DNA from: Vibrio inusitatus
Lineage (GTDB): Bacteria > Pseudomonadota > Gammaproteobacteria > Enterobacterales > Vibrionaceae
Length of the DNA: 64,000 bases
NCBI GenBank assembly: GCA_024346935.1
Contig: AP024878.1
Coordinates: 1,364,001-1,428,000, forward strand
Reading direction: 5' to 3'
The position numbers and the translations under genes are program-made. How positions within the stretch are numbered: position 1 is the first letter of the stretch; every line of letters starts with the position of its first letter. This document shows positions 35,358 to 44,184 of this stretch, piece after piece. The notes under the pieces are model-generated. The model saw nothing but the letters and a program-made list of their open reading frames with translations, was not told the origin of the DNA and ran no database searches.

Positions 35358-36020
35358 TTAATCGTTATTCATGATGCCTAGAATACTAAGTAGGCTGATG
35401 AATAGGTTGTAGATAGATACGTACAAGCTTACTGTTGCTGAGATGTAGTTCGTCTCACCACCGCGTACGATTTGCTGTGTCGTTAGCAAGATTACACCAG
35501 TAGAGAACATAACGAACATGCCACTCATTGCAAGATGAATCATTGGCATTTGCAGGAAGATATTTGCAACCATACCAACTAGCAAAACAACGAAACCAGC
35601 CATTAGCACACCACCAAGGAAAGATAGGTCGCGTTTAGTGGTTAATGCGTAAGCTGATGCACCCATGAATGCTAGAGCCGTACCGCCAAGAGCAGTAACT
35701 ATGGTGTCACCCATGCCAGCGCCAATGTATGCATTCAGGATTGGGCCTGTTGTGTAACCCAAGAAACCAGTGAATAGGAATGTAAACACTAGACCCATGC
35801 TGTTATTACGGTTCTTTTCAGTAAGGTAGAGTAGGCCGTAAAAACCAACTAGCATGATGATCAAACCTGGACGAGGTAGGTTCATTGCCATAGAGAAGCC
35901 CGCAACGATAGCAGACCAAAGTAGTGTTAGTGATAACAAGAAGTAGGTGTTACGCAAAACCTTGTTGGTTTGCAGCACACTTTCTTGCGTGCGAGTGCGT
36001 GATACCATTGGACTGTTCAT
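35358..36020 (-). CDS. yccA: BAX inhibitor-1/YccA-family membrane protein
   Basis: About 220 residues with seven membrane helices, typical of the Bax-inhibitor-1 family; E. coli YccA is a modulator and substrate of the FtsH protease. ATG at 36020 is chosen because GAGGAA precedes it at good spacing; the longer frame would need TTG at 36032. The conserved acidic C-terminal end (SILGIMNND) is present. Confidence 0.9.
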   Translation of the reverse strand: MNSPMVSRTRTQESVLQTNKVLRNTYFLLSLTLLWSAIVAGFSMAMNLPRPGLIIMLVGFYGLLYLTEKNRNNSMGLVFTFLFTGFLGYTTGPILNAYIGAGMGDTIVTALGGTALAFMGASAYALTTKRDLSFLGGVLMAGFVVLLVGMVANIFLQMPMIHLAMSGMFVMFSTGVILLTTQQIVRGGETNYISATVSLYVSIYNLFISLLSILGIMNND

Positions 36021-36182
36021 AGAGTTCCTCAAAGACCTTTTAAATAATTAGTATAGATATGTGGCGAAAAGTTCCATTTTTCAAGTAGGGCGTTCGCCTA
36101 AGCCAACTTGATATTAAGCAAATAGTGTTACCGAGTGAACTGTAATATGTAACAGATGGTAACTCGCTTAGTAAGTAAAAGT

Positions 36183-36208
36183 AAAAAAGGGCAGCTAAGC
36201 TACCCTTT
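36183..36208 (-). terminator. Terminator of the aap operon
   Basis: Minus-strand 10-bp stem AAAGGGTAGC/GCTGCCCTTT (one G-U), loop TTA, then six T, shortly after the ATPase gene. Confidence 0.88.
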
Positions 36209-36228
36209 ATTCTACGTTAAAATTGCCT

Positions 36229-36978
36229 TTAGTGGTGCAGTATTTGCGATAAGAAGTTTTGAGTACGATCCGATTGAGGGTTTTCGAAGAAATCAACAGG
36301 ATTGTTTTCTTCTATGATCTCCCCCGCATCCATAAAGATAACCCGGTCGGCAACCTCTTTTGCAAAGCCCATTTCGTGCGTTACACAAAGCATTGTCATG
36401 CCTTCATCAGCAAGCTCTACCATTACGTCTAACACTTCTCGCACCATTTCTGGATCAAGTGCTGACGTAGGTTCGTCAAACAGCATTACTTGAGGGTTCA
36501 TGCAAAGAGAACGAGCGATCGCTACGCGTTGCTGTTGTCCGCCAGAAAGCTGACCTGGATATTTGTCTGCTTGCTCTGGGATCTTAACGCGCTCTAGGTA
36601 CTTCATTGCTACTTTTTCAGCTTCTTCTTTGGGCATCTTCTTCACCCAAATTGGTGCTAATGTGCAGTTTTCTAGAACGGTGAGGTGAGGGAATAGATTA
36701 AAGTGTTGAAAACACATACCTACTTCCTTGCGTACCGCTTCAATGTTTTTAAGGTCTTCAGTAAGCTCAGTACCAGAGACAAAAATATGTCCCTGTTGGT
36801 GCTCTTCTAGACGGTTAATACAGCGAATCATTGTGGATTTACCCGAGCCAGATGGGCCACAAATAACAATCTTTTCGCCTTTTTTAACCTCGAGGTTAAT
36901 GTTCTTTAGTACGTGAAACTCACCGTACCACTTGTTCATGTCCTTCAACTGGATCATGTAATCTTGTTGTTGCGTCAT
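36229..36978 (-). CDS. aapP: Amino-acid ABC importer ATPase (AapP/GlnQ type)
   Basis: 249-residue ATPase with Walker [10 protein letters not shown], signature LSGGQQQR, Walker [13 protein letters not shown] and switch His in CVTHEMGFA. It belongs to the polar amino-acid uptake group. It is the last gene of aapJQMP, 16 bp after the AapM gene. Confidence 0.93.
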   Translation of the reverse strand: MTQQQDYMIQLKDMNKWYGEFHVLKNINLEVKKGEKIVICGPSGSGKSTMIRCINRLEEHQQGHIFVSGTELTEDLKNIEAVRKEVGMCFQHFNLFPHLTVLENCTLAPIWVKKMPKEEAEKVAMKYLERVKIPEQADKYPGQLSGGQQQRVAIARSLCMNPQVMLFDEPTSALDPEMVREVLDVMVELADEGMTMLCVTHEMGFAKEVADRVIFMDAGEIIEENNPVDFFENPQSDRTQNFLSQILHH

Positions 36979-36994
36979 AATACGTCCTTGATAA

Positions 36995-38092
36995 TTATCG
37001 TTTGTGACCGGTGTGAAGTTTGTTTTCTAGCCATATCGAATATCTCGACATGCCGAAACAAAATACCCAGAACACTAACGCGACAAATACATAACTTTCG
37101 ATAGCAAAACCAAGCCACTCAGGGTCGGTATTTGCAGATTGACCAATACCTAGAACATCAAACATACCGATGATGAGTACTAGACTGGTGTCTTTAAACA
37201 ATCCAATGAAGGTGTTTACAATCGAAGGAATGGTGATTTTAAGCGCTTGTGGAAGAATGATTAAACGCATTTTCTTCCAATATGTGAGCCCTAACGCATC
37301 AGCTGCTTCATATTGCCCTTTTGGAATAGCTTGTAGACCACCACGAATGACTTCTGCCATATAAGCAGCACTAAACAGCACCACACCAATTAGGGCTCTA
37401 ATCAGTTTGTCTGTCTCCATTCCTTCGGAAAGGAACAAAGGTAGCATCACTGAAGCCATAAACAGAACGGTGATTAGAGGTACACCACGCCATACTTCAA
37501 TGTAAATGGTACACATGCTGCGAATGATTGGCATCTCAGAGCGACGCCCTAACGCCAATACAACACCGATAGGAAGAGAAACCACTATTCCCACGAGTGC
37601 AATAATCAGCGTAACAAGCAGTCCGCCCCATTTATGCGTTTCTACTACTTCCAGTCCGAAGACACCGCCGTACAGTAATGCCGCAACGATAAACGGATAG
37701 ATATTGACGAAAAATAAAAATATCCAAGTACGCTTCGGTGTTCTTTCATAGATTAGAGCGGCAACGAATATGGCGAGTGTCGCGTAGAAGAGGCGAGGGC
37801 GCCAAAGCTCTGATTGAGGATAGAAGCCGTACATGAACTGCTCCCAACGTACGCTAATAAACACCCAACATGCCCCTGCACTGGTGCAGTCATCACGAGT
37901 AGTGCCAACCCAATCAGCGTTGACAAATGCCCAACTGACAATGTTACTTATAAGTAAGAAGGCTAGATAGCCTAGTACAACCGAAACGATAGAGTTTAAT
38001 GGAGAACTAAATAAGTTTTTACGGAACCAACCCACAACACCTACGGAGCTAGATGGTGGCGGAAGGTCAGGTTGAAATTGATGTATGCTCAT
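36995..38092 (-). CDS. aapM: Amino-acid ABC permease AapM
   Basis: 365-residue inner-membrane permease. The helices are extended at the N-terminus compared with the usual HisM type, as in AapM/BztC/YhdY. The ABC permease EAA region is [24 protein letters not shown]. It works as a heterodimer with AapQ in broad L-amino-acid uptake. A 1-bp gap to aapQ indicates coupling. Confidence 0.92.
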   Translation of the reverse strand: MSIHQFQPDLPPPSSSVGVVGWFRKNLFSSPLNSIVSVVLGYLAFLLISNIVSWAFVNADWVGTTRDDCTSAGACWVFISVRWEQFMYGFYPQSELWRPRLFYATLAIFVAALIYERTPKRTWIFLFFVNIYPFIVAALLYGGVFGLEVVETHKWGGLLVTLIIALVGIVVSLPIGVVLALGRRSEMPIIRSMCTIYIEVWRGVPLITVLFMASVMLPLFLSEGMETDKLIRALIGVVLFSAAYMAEVIRGGLQAIPKGQYEAADALGLTYWKKMRLIILPQALKITIPSIVNTFIGLFKDTSLVLIIGMFDVLGIGQSANTDPEWLGFAIESYVFVALVFWVFCFGMSRYSIWLENKLHTGHKR

Positions 38093-38093
38093 A

Positions 38094-39296
38094 TTATCTC
38101 TCCACCAGCGCTACTTTTTTGTTGTAGATATTCATGATTAGAGAGGTCAGTAGACTTAATGTCAGGTAGACACCCATCGTCATTGCAATAATCTCGATAG
38201 CCTGGCCAGTCTGATTAAGTGTCGTTCCTGCAAAGACTGAAACAAGATCTGGGTAACCAATGGCCATAGCGAGAGAAGAGTTTTTAGTTAGGTTGAGGTA
38301 TTGGCTAGTCAGTGGCGGTATGATGATACGCAATGCCTGGGGAATGACGACTAAACGCAACGTACGAGTGCGAGGTAAACCCAAAGACATCGCCGCCTCA
38401 GTTTGACCGTGGCTAACTGCGTTGATACCTGAGCGTACTATCTCTGCAATAAATGAAGCGGTATAGATACTCAATGCAAGAGTAAGTGCGGCTAATTCCG
38501 GAATGATACTAATCCCACCCTTAAAGTTGAAACCTTTAAGTTCTGGGTATTCAGTGCTGATCGGCATTCCTGCGAAGAAATAGGCAATCAAAGGCAGAAT
38601 AATAATTAGACCGACAGAAATTCGCCCCGTAGGTGTTTGTTGGCCGGTAAGTTTTTGCTTGTTCTTAGCCCAAACTCCGATGACGAGTGATGCAATTATC
38701 GCTATGACAAGGGCCGCGATAACGATGCCACTACCTTCATTGAAAACGGGCGCAGGCATGAATAAGCCGCGAACATTCAAGAAGATAACTTCACCTAGGC
38801 TCAGGCTTTGTCTAGGAGATGGTAGTGCTTGTAATACAGCGAAATACCAAAAGAAAATTTGCAACAGTAAAGGAATGTTGCGAAATATCTCGATATACAC
38901 TGCAGCTAAGCGACTTACTAGCCAATTGCTCGATAGGCGAGCAACACCCATGACAAAACCAAGTATTGTGGCGAAAAAGATACCCAATACTGCAACCAAG
39001 GCAGTGTTTAAAAGGCCGACAATGAAAGTTCGACCGTAACTGTAAGTCTCATCATATTCAACGAGATGCAATCCAATGCCAAATCCGGCTTCTTTTGATA
39101 AGAAATCAAATCCCGTTGCGATACCACGTGCATCTAGATTGCTTAATGCATTATTGACAATCGTATAGAAGAACCAAACTAAGCCAAGTACAGCAATAAC
39201 CTGGAAGGCGATGGCTCGGAAGGTGGGATTGTAGAGGAGGTTTGAACTTTTTGATGCCGAGTTCGCTCCGGCAGGGTTTACTTTCGGTGGCGTCAT
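38094..39296 (-). CDS. aapQ: Amino-acid ABC permease AapQ
   Basis: 400-residue inner-membrane permease of the AapQ/BztB/YhdX type, with a long insertion between helices (about residues 165-260). The EAA region is AEIVRSGINAVSHGQTEAAMSLGL. It pairs with AapM. It is separated from the binding-protein gene by a hairpin that may limit its expression. Confidence 0.92.
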   Translation of the reverse strand: MTPPKVNPAGANSASKSSNLLYNPTFRAIAFQVIAVLGLVWFFYTIVNNALSNLDARGIATGFDFLSKEAGFGIGLHLVEYDETYSYGRTFIVGLLNTALVAVLGIFFATILGFVMGVARLSSNWLVSRLAAVYIEIFRNIPLLLQIFFWYFAVLQALPSPRQSLSLGEVIFLNVRGLFMPAPVFNEGSGIVIAALVIAIIASLVIGVWAKNKQKLTGQQTPTGRISVGLIIILPLIAYFFAGMPISTEYPELKGFNFKGGISIIPELAALTLALSIYTASFIAEIVRSGINAVSHGQTEAAMSLGLPRTRTLRLVVIPQALRIIIPPLTSQYLNLTKNSSLAMAIGYPDLVSVFAGTTLNQTGQAIEIIAMTMGVYLTLSLLTSLIMNIYNKKVALVER

Positions 39297-39329
39297 ACAA
39301 CTAACCTTTAATTAAATCCATTTAAACAA

Positions 39330-39350
39330 AAGGGCGGCGAGGCCGCCCTT
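39330..39350 (-). terminator. Intra-operon hairpin between aapJ and aapQ
   Basis: Very stable 9-bp stem AAGGGCGGC/GCCGCCCTT with 3-nt loop and a T-rich tail on the minus strand. Hairpins here commonly attenuate transcription or protect the upstream mRNA so that more binding protein than permease is made. Confidence 0.75.
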
Positions 39351-39367
39351 AGGTTACAACTTCAGGA

Positions 39368-40396
39368 TTAACGCATCGGTGGCGCGTACATAAAACCGCC
39401 CGCATTCCATAGTGCGTTCACACCACGGCTAATCTGTAGCGGAGAGCCTGTACCAACAGTACGTTCGAAACTTTCACCGTAGTTACCTACTTGCTTAATA
39501 ACTTGGTAGCTCCAATCGTCCTTCAGTCCTAATGCAGTGCCTTTAGGACCGTCAACACCAAGAATACGTTTCACGTTTGGATCTGAAGATTTCAGCATTT
39601 CATCTGCATTCTTAGACGAAACCCCATACTCTTCAGCATTGATCATTGCTGAAAGCGTCCACTTCGTTACATTGAACCACTTGTCGTCACCCTGACGAAC
39701 AACTGGTCCTAGTGGCTCTTTCGAGATAATTTCCGGTAATACGACAGCAGAAGAGGGATCTTTAAGATTTAGGCGAAGTGCGTAAAGGCCAGATTGGTCA
39801 GTAGTCAGAACATCACAACGTCCCGCATCAAAACCTGCAGAAGTCTGAGCCGCTGTATCAAATACTACAGGTTTGTATTCCATGCCACTTGCACGGAAGT
39901 AATCGGCAAGGTTTAGCTCGGTTGTTGTACCTGATTGCACACATACCGCGGCTCCATCAAGCTCTTTGGCGCTAGAAACACCTAGTTCTTTCTTAACCAT
40001 GAAGCCTTGACCATCGTAGTAGTTAACACCTACGAAGTTTAGACCTAGGGCAGTATCACGGTGCTGAGTCCAAGTAGTGTTACGCGATAGTACATCGATC
40101 TCACCAGACTGAAGCGCTGTAAAACGCTCTTTAGCGGTAAGAGGTACGTACTTAACCTTAGTTTTATCGCCTAGTACCGCGGCAGCAAGAGCTTGACAGT
40201 ACTCAACATCGATACCTTCCCACTCGCCTTTAGAGTTAGGGTTCGAAAAGCCTGGAAGGCCGGTGCTCACACCACAGGTGAGAGAGCCTGCAGCTAATAC
40301 TTTGTCTAGCGTGCTATCTGCTGCCGACGCAGACGTCGCTACTACAGCTGTCGAAGCAGCTATTACTGAAGCTAGAATTGTGAGTTTATTCGCCAT
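39368..40396 (-). CDS. aapJ: Periplasmic general L-amino-acid binding protein AapJ
   Basis: 342-residue solute-binding protein. The signal peptide ends near residue 25 (ATSASA). The start of the mature domain (LDKVLAAGSLTCGVSTGLPGFSNPN) and GEWEGIDVEYCQALAAAVLGD are typical of the AapJ/BztA group, and the length is right. Its two Cys near the C-terminal half of lobe I (CVQSG, GRCDVLTTD) are shared with that group. First gene of the operon. Confidence 0.93.
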   Translation of the reverse strand: MANKLTILASVIAASTAVVATSASAADSTLDKVLAAGSLTCGVSTGLPGFSNPNSKGEWEGIDVEYCQALAAAVLGDKTKVKYVPLTAKERFTALQSGEIDVLSRNTTWTQHRDTALGLNFVGVNYYDGQGFMVKKELGVSSAKELDGAAVCVQSGTTTELNLADYFRASGMEYKPVVFDTAAQTSAGFDAGRCDVLTTDQSGLYALRLNLKDPSSAVVLPEIISKEPLGPVVRQGDDKWFNVTKWTLSAMINAEEYGVSSKNADEMLKSSDPNVKRILGVDGPKGTALGLKDDWSYQVIKQVGNYGESFERTVGTGSPLQISRGVNALWNAGGFMYAPPMR

Positions 40397-40842
40397 CTAT
40401 TCGTATCCTTTCTTTTAAAATCCATGGGTGATGAGGTTTCACCTAGTACGACTTTGCATTTCTGCATTAAACGTGAATTCGATTGTACGATTCACTAAAT
40501 TGGGGCATATTTTTTACACCCGTATACAAAGTAGTTGAGGTTGCTAAGTATCTCAATTAATTACAAATTGTGATTTACTCTTAACTAACCACTTAAGAAT
40601 GACCAAATGTTGTCAATTTGTAAATAGTGCAGTGCTGCGTGAATTTGGTGAATCGGATATTATTGCTTATAAATACGGTCAGACCAGTTATATCGATTGT
40701 AAATGCTCGGTACTTAAGCGTGATGCTCTGTGAATTTTATTATTACAGAGTATTAAGGTGGCACAATCAAAAGCGTAAATTTTTGCGTGCACCAAAATAG
40801 TGATTCACATTTTATTTTCTTCATTAACATTTAAGGAACAAG
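40397..40842. other. 446-bp divergent intergenic region
   Basis: AT-rich region between aapJ and the siroheme-synthase-like gene. I see no coding frame or RNA structure. Both promoters must be here. A possible NtrC site is listed separately. Confidence 0.5.
40788..40804. promoter_or_regulatory. Possible NtrC (NRI) binding site
   Basis: TGCACCAAAATAGTGAT differs at only two end bases from the usual TGCACYAAWWTRGTGCA. It is 39 bp before the siroheme-synthase-like gene and about 390 bp before aapJ. I found no well-spaced sigma-54 promoter. Confidence 0.35.
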
Positions 40843-41787
40843 ATGCGATATTTTCCTCTGTTTTATGATCTCTGTCACAAACCGGTTTTGGTTGTCGGTG
40901 GGGGGGAAGTAGCAAGCCGAAAAGTAGAAAGCCTACTTAAAGCGGGGGCTTTTGTCTCTGTAGTCTCACCTACATTAGAGCCCTTTTTATTATCATTATT
41001 TGAGGAAGAGAGGCTCAGTTGGATAAAAGGTTTTTATCAACAAGAACTCATAGAAGAATTTGTACAGATTTGGGCAACAACAGATAATCCAGAACTGAAC
41101 CATAGAGTGCATGATGATGCGAAAAGGGCTGGCATCATGGTCAACGTGGTGGATGACACACAGTATTGCGACTTTATTACGCCTTCAATGATAAATCGCG
41201 GACGAATTCAGGTCGCGTTTTCAAGCGGGGGAAGTTCGCCTGTACTTATTCGTAACCTAAGGCGTACTTTTGAGGCTGTATTACCGCAAAATTTGGGCTT
41301 ATTGGCTGACTTTGCGGCGTCTAAGCGTGGTGATATTAAGGTGAGACTGCCTGATGTAACTCGTAGACGATTGTTCTGGGAATATTTTTTTGACGCACCT
41401 GATGTTAAATCATCACAGTCAATATCCCAGTTGAATCTTTCTTATGAAGATATGTTAGAGAGTAAACAGTTTGAGCCTAGTTACTCCGTAAGTTGGATTG
41501 AAACGGGCAGCGATTTTGAAATGCTTACCCTCAAGGCATTGCGTCTAATGCAATCGACGGAAATGGTGCTGTTCTATCATGATTTAGATGCAGTATTTGC
41601 TGATAGTTGCCGAAGAGACGCAGAGCGAACCTCGTGGTGTGAGGTCGCTGAATTGAAAAAGCAACTCGAGGAGCAACAGCAACAAAACCGCTCTGTGGTG
41701 GTATTGCTGCCGGAAGTAAGCAAGGCGCTACAGTCAGAGCTTTCTTTATGTTGCGGACGTATAGAAGTGTTAGGTTACGCGAGGTAG
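40843..41787 (+). CDS. Precorrin-2 dehydrogenase/sirohydrochlorin ferrochelatase (CysG N-domain type)
   Basis: 314-residue protein. Residues 1-210 are the Met8/CysG N-terminal domain: NAD site VLVVGGGEVASRKVESLL, VNVVDDTQYCDFITPSMI, and VAFSSGGSSPVLIRNLR. This part turns precorrin-2 into siroheme for sulfite and nitrite reductases. The last about 100 residues resemble a broken start of the uroporphyrinogen-III methyltransferase domain of full CysG (LTLKALRLMQ, RRDAER) and then stop. The methyltransferase must come from another gene. A G7 run (40910-40916) encodes the Gly-rich loop. Confidence 0.85.
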   Translation: MRYFPLFYDLCHKPVLVVGGGEVASRKVESLLKAGAFVSVVSPTLEPFLLSLFEEERLSWIKGFYQQELIEEFVQIWATTDNPELNHRVHDDAKRAGIMVNVVDDTQYCDFITPSMINRGRIQVAFSSGGSSPVLIRNLRRTFEAVLPQNLGLLADFAASKRGDIKVRLPDVTRRRLFWEYFFDAPDVKSSQSISQLNLSYEDMLESKQFEPSYSVSWIETGSDFEMLTLKALRLMQSTEMVLFYHDLDAVFADSCRRDAERTSWCEVAELKKQLEEQQQQNRSVVVLLPEVSKALQSELSLCCGRIEVLGYAR

Positions 41788-41879
41788 TGTATTACTCAGA
41801 TAACGTTATCATTAACTGGTTTAACAATTAAAAATGAAAGCCTTTAAACAATCCAACTATCAAAAGAACTGAGAAAGTT

Positions 41880-42314
41880 ATGTCATCATTTAAAACCCGC
41901 TGTCCTTCGTGTGGTGGTCTAAACCGAATTCCTAATGAACGAGTTTCAGACGGAGCTAAATGTGGTAAATGCAAACACGCATTACTCGATGGAGCACCAA
42001 TCGAAGGCACTAGCGACAACTTTGCAGCCTTGCTTCAAGGCGACACTCCGATCGTTGTTGATTTCTGGGCACCTTGGTGTAATCCATGTGTAGGGTTCGC
42101 CCCAGTGTTTTTGGATGTGGCTAAAGAGCGTGAAGGTGTGGTTCGTTGTGTCAAAATTGATACAGAGGCCCAGCAACAATTAGCGGCTCAGTTTCAAATC
42201 AGGAGCATTCCAACCATCATGGTGTTTAACAAAGGTCAACGCGTCGACATGTTAAGTGGAGCCTTACCTAAATCGCAATTTGATCAATGGTTAAATCAAG
42301 CACTTACCAAGTAA
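41880..42314 (+). CDS. trxC: Thioredoxin 2 (TrxC)
   Basis: 144-residue thioredoxin with an N-terminal zinc ribbon (Cys8, Cys11, Cys28, Cys31) and a thioredoxin fold, as in TrxC. The active site is WCNPC (residues 66-70) in place of the usual WCGPC. It has the cis-Pro segment IRSIPTIMVFNKG. It is a cytoplasmic dithiol reductant, often tied to oxidative stress in other bacteria. A terminator follows. Confidence 0.93.
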   Translation: MSSFKTRCPSCGGLNRIPNERVSDGAKCGKCKHALLDGAPIEGTSDNFAALLQGDTPIVVDFWAPWCNPCVGFAPVFLDVAKEREGVVRCVKIDTEAQQQLAAQFQIRSIPTIMVFNKGQRVDMLSGALPKSQFDQWLNQALTK

Positions 42315-42321
42315 TTATTAG

Positions 42322-42350
42322 CGTCCGTAAAATCGTTTTACGGGCGTTCT
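42322..42350 (+). terminator. Terminator of trxC
   Basis: 11-bp stem CGTCCGTAAAA/TTTTACGGGCG (one G-U), loop TCG, followed by TTCTT. Confidence 0.75.
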
Positions 42351-42478
42351 TCTCGCTAGAACACTATCAAAAGCTTTTATCGATACTGTAAAAATTAGTT
42401 GTTTTACTAATCCATATAAAAATCTCATATTCGCGCCTTAAATTCTTTCAAATTAATAATCAACCTAGGCGCACGACA

Positions 42479-43636
42479 TTGGAAAAAGCACTTCTTCCTG
42501 AAGGTGTATCTCGAATCACCGTACCTGTTATCGCATTGACATTTTATGCAGTGGCATCGGGCTATTTAATGAGCTTGATTCCTCTAATCTTGAGTCAATT
42601 TAATATTCCACTGCATTATGCAAGTTGGCTTGCGAGTGCTTTTTATTCAGGCTTATTATTTGGCGCCGTCATTATTGAACATATTATTCATAAACTAGGG
42701 CATCGAAATGCTTTTATCGGATGTTTGGTGACATTTTCCGTAACGGCTGTAGCGCTACCTGTGTTCGCCAATGGCTTGGTATGGCTCGTAGCACGTTTTA
42801 TTGCGGGTGTAGCGGTTGCTGGTATTTTCGTCATTGTGGAATCTTGGCTAATGACTGGAGATGAAGAGTCTCGAATGAAGAGATTGAGCGTGTATATGTT
42901 GTCTTTGTATGGAGGTTCAGCGTGCGGCCAGCTTGGTATCTCGGTTTTTGGCATTAATGGTGTTATGCCTTTTATTTTGATTGTTTCACCAATAATAGTG
43001 GCTGTTTTGGTATTGAAGTTTTTTGCCTGCACACAACCGAATAGCCAGGCATCGGCATCACTCTCAATAAAGCAAATTTCAAGACTCAACCATGCGGCCA
43101 TTATAGGGTGCATAGTCTCGGGCCTTACTTTGGGGGCGATATATGGATTAATGCCAGTTGAACTGGCTAATCGTAAAATTGAACATACTGATATAGGCAG
43201 TTTGATGGCGTTAGTGATTTTAGGTGGGATGTTGGTTCAACCTCTAGTTAGCAAGCTTAACAAATTTATGAGTCGAATTATGCTTATGGCGACACTGTGT
43301 ATGCTGGGTATGTTTGCTATTGGCTTGACGTTTGTTTCATCATCGCTAGCTGTGTTGGCTGGAGCGCTATTTGTGTTAGGCATGGCGACGTTTGGTATTT
43401 ACCCAGTGGCAATAAACCTTGGATGCGAGAAGTTAGATGAGCGTTTTATTGTCTCTGCAACACAGGTGATGCTATTTAGTTACAGTATTGGCTCTGTTGC
43501 AGGCCCCGTTGTGGCCGACGGATTTCTTTCTCAATTGCATGGGCTACTTGGCTATTTGTTTGCCGCTCTTCTCGCAACCTGTATTTATATGCTTGTGGCA
43601 GCAAGTAGAACCAAACAGCAGATGGTGACAGGCTAG
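42479..43636 (+). CDS. Major facilitator transporter, YcaD-like
   Basis: 385-residue inner-membrane transporter with about 12 helices. The order and motifs follow E. coli YcaD: FIAGVAVAGIFVIVESWLM near residue 115, IISG-like CIVSGLTLGAIYGLMPV near 215, and FGIYPVAINLGCEKL near 305. The apparent start is TTG at 42479, with AGG about 12 nt upstream; no in-frame ATG fits without losing the first helix. Substrate unknown. Confidence 0.85.
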   Translation: MEKALLPEGVSRITVPVIALTFYAVASGYLMSLIPLILSQFNIPLHYASWLASAFYSGLLFGAVIIEHIIHKLGHRNAFIGCLVTFSVTAVALPVFANGLVWLVARFIAGVAVAGIFVIVESWLMTGDEESRMKRLSVYMLSLYGGSACGQLGISVFGINGVMPFILIVSPIIVAVLVLKFFACTQPNSQASASLSIKQISRLNHAAIIGCIVSGLTLGAIYGLMPVELANRKIEHTDIGSLMALVILGGMLVQPLVSKLNKFMSRIMLMATLCMLGMFAIGLTFVSSSLAVLAGALFVLGMATFGIYPVAINLGCEKLDERFIVSATQVMLFSYSIGSVAGPVVADGFLSQLHGLLGYLFAALLATCIYMLVAASRTKQQMVTG

Positions 43637-43640
43637 ATAT

Positions 43641-43666
43641 AAAAAACGAGGGCATAAGCCCTCGTT
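43641..43666. terminator. Bidirectional terminator
   Basis: 9-bp stem AACGAGGGC/GCCCTCGTT with loop ATAA, A-run on the left and TTAAAA on the right, between the convergent transporter and yajQ genes. Confidence 0.85.
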
Positions 43667-43688
43667 AAAATGTATAAGCTGCAGTAGG

Positions 43689-44171
43689 TTAGTCTCTGAA
43701 GTTTTCGTACTGGAACGGTTGTCCAAGATCTGAGCTCTTGATCAGTGCGATAGCCGACTGTAGGTCGTCACGCTTTTTACCCGTAATTCGAACTTTTTCC
43801 CCTTGGATACTCGCTTGAACTTTAAGCTTGGCATCTTTAACGGCTTTGACCAGTTTTTTAGCCATTTCCTTATCGATACCTTGCTTAAACAGTACGGTTT
43901 GGTACCAGTTTTTGCCAGATGCGTCTTCTTTTTGTGCATCCATCGTGTTTACGTCAACGCCACGTCGCGTTAAGTTACCACGTAAGATATCGCGCATTTG
44001 TTGAAGTTGAAACTCGGCTTCAGCAGACATTTTTACTTGTTCGTCTTTGTATTCAAAACTAGCTTGTACACCTCTAAAATCGAAACGAGTAGCAAGCTCA
44101 CGGTTCGCGTTCTCTACCGCGTGTCGTACATCGACAACTTCGATTTCTGAAACAATATCAAATGAAGGCAT
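43689..44171 (-). CDS. yajQ: YajQ-family nucleotide-binding protein
   Basis: 160-residue cytoplasmic protein with two ferredoxin-like domains. The conserved start [21 protein letters not shown] and ending FQYENFRD are those of YajQ. Family members bind nucleic acids, and some bind cyclic di-GMP and act as effectors. It begins 13 bp after aroH ends, so the two may be co-transcribed. Confidence 0.93.
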   Translation of the reverse strand: MPSFDIVSEIEVVDVRHAVENANRELATRFDFRGVQASFEYKDEQVKMSAEAEFQLQQMRDILRGNLTRRGVDVNTMDAQKEDASGKNWYQTVLFKQGIDKEMAKKLVKAVKDAKLKVQASIQGEKVRITGKKRDDLQSAIALIKSSDLGQPFQYENFRD

Positions 44172-44184
44172 TTACTTCTTCTCC

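Noticed and set aside
40759..40774. TGGCAC followed by GC, resembling a sigma-54 promoter
   Set aside because: GG and GC are separated by 11 bases; the usual spacing is 10, and the -12 element reads AAGC.
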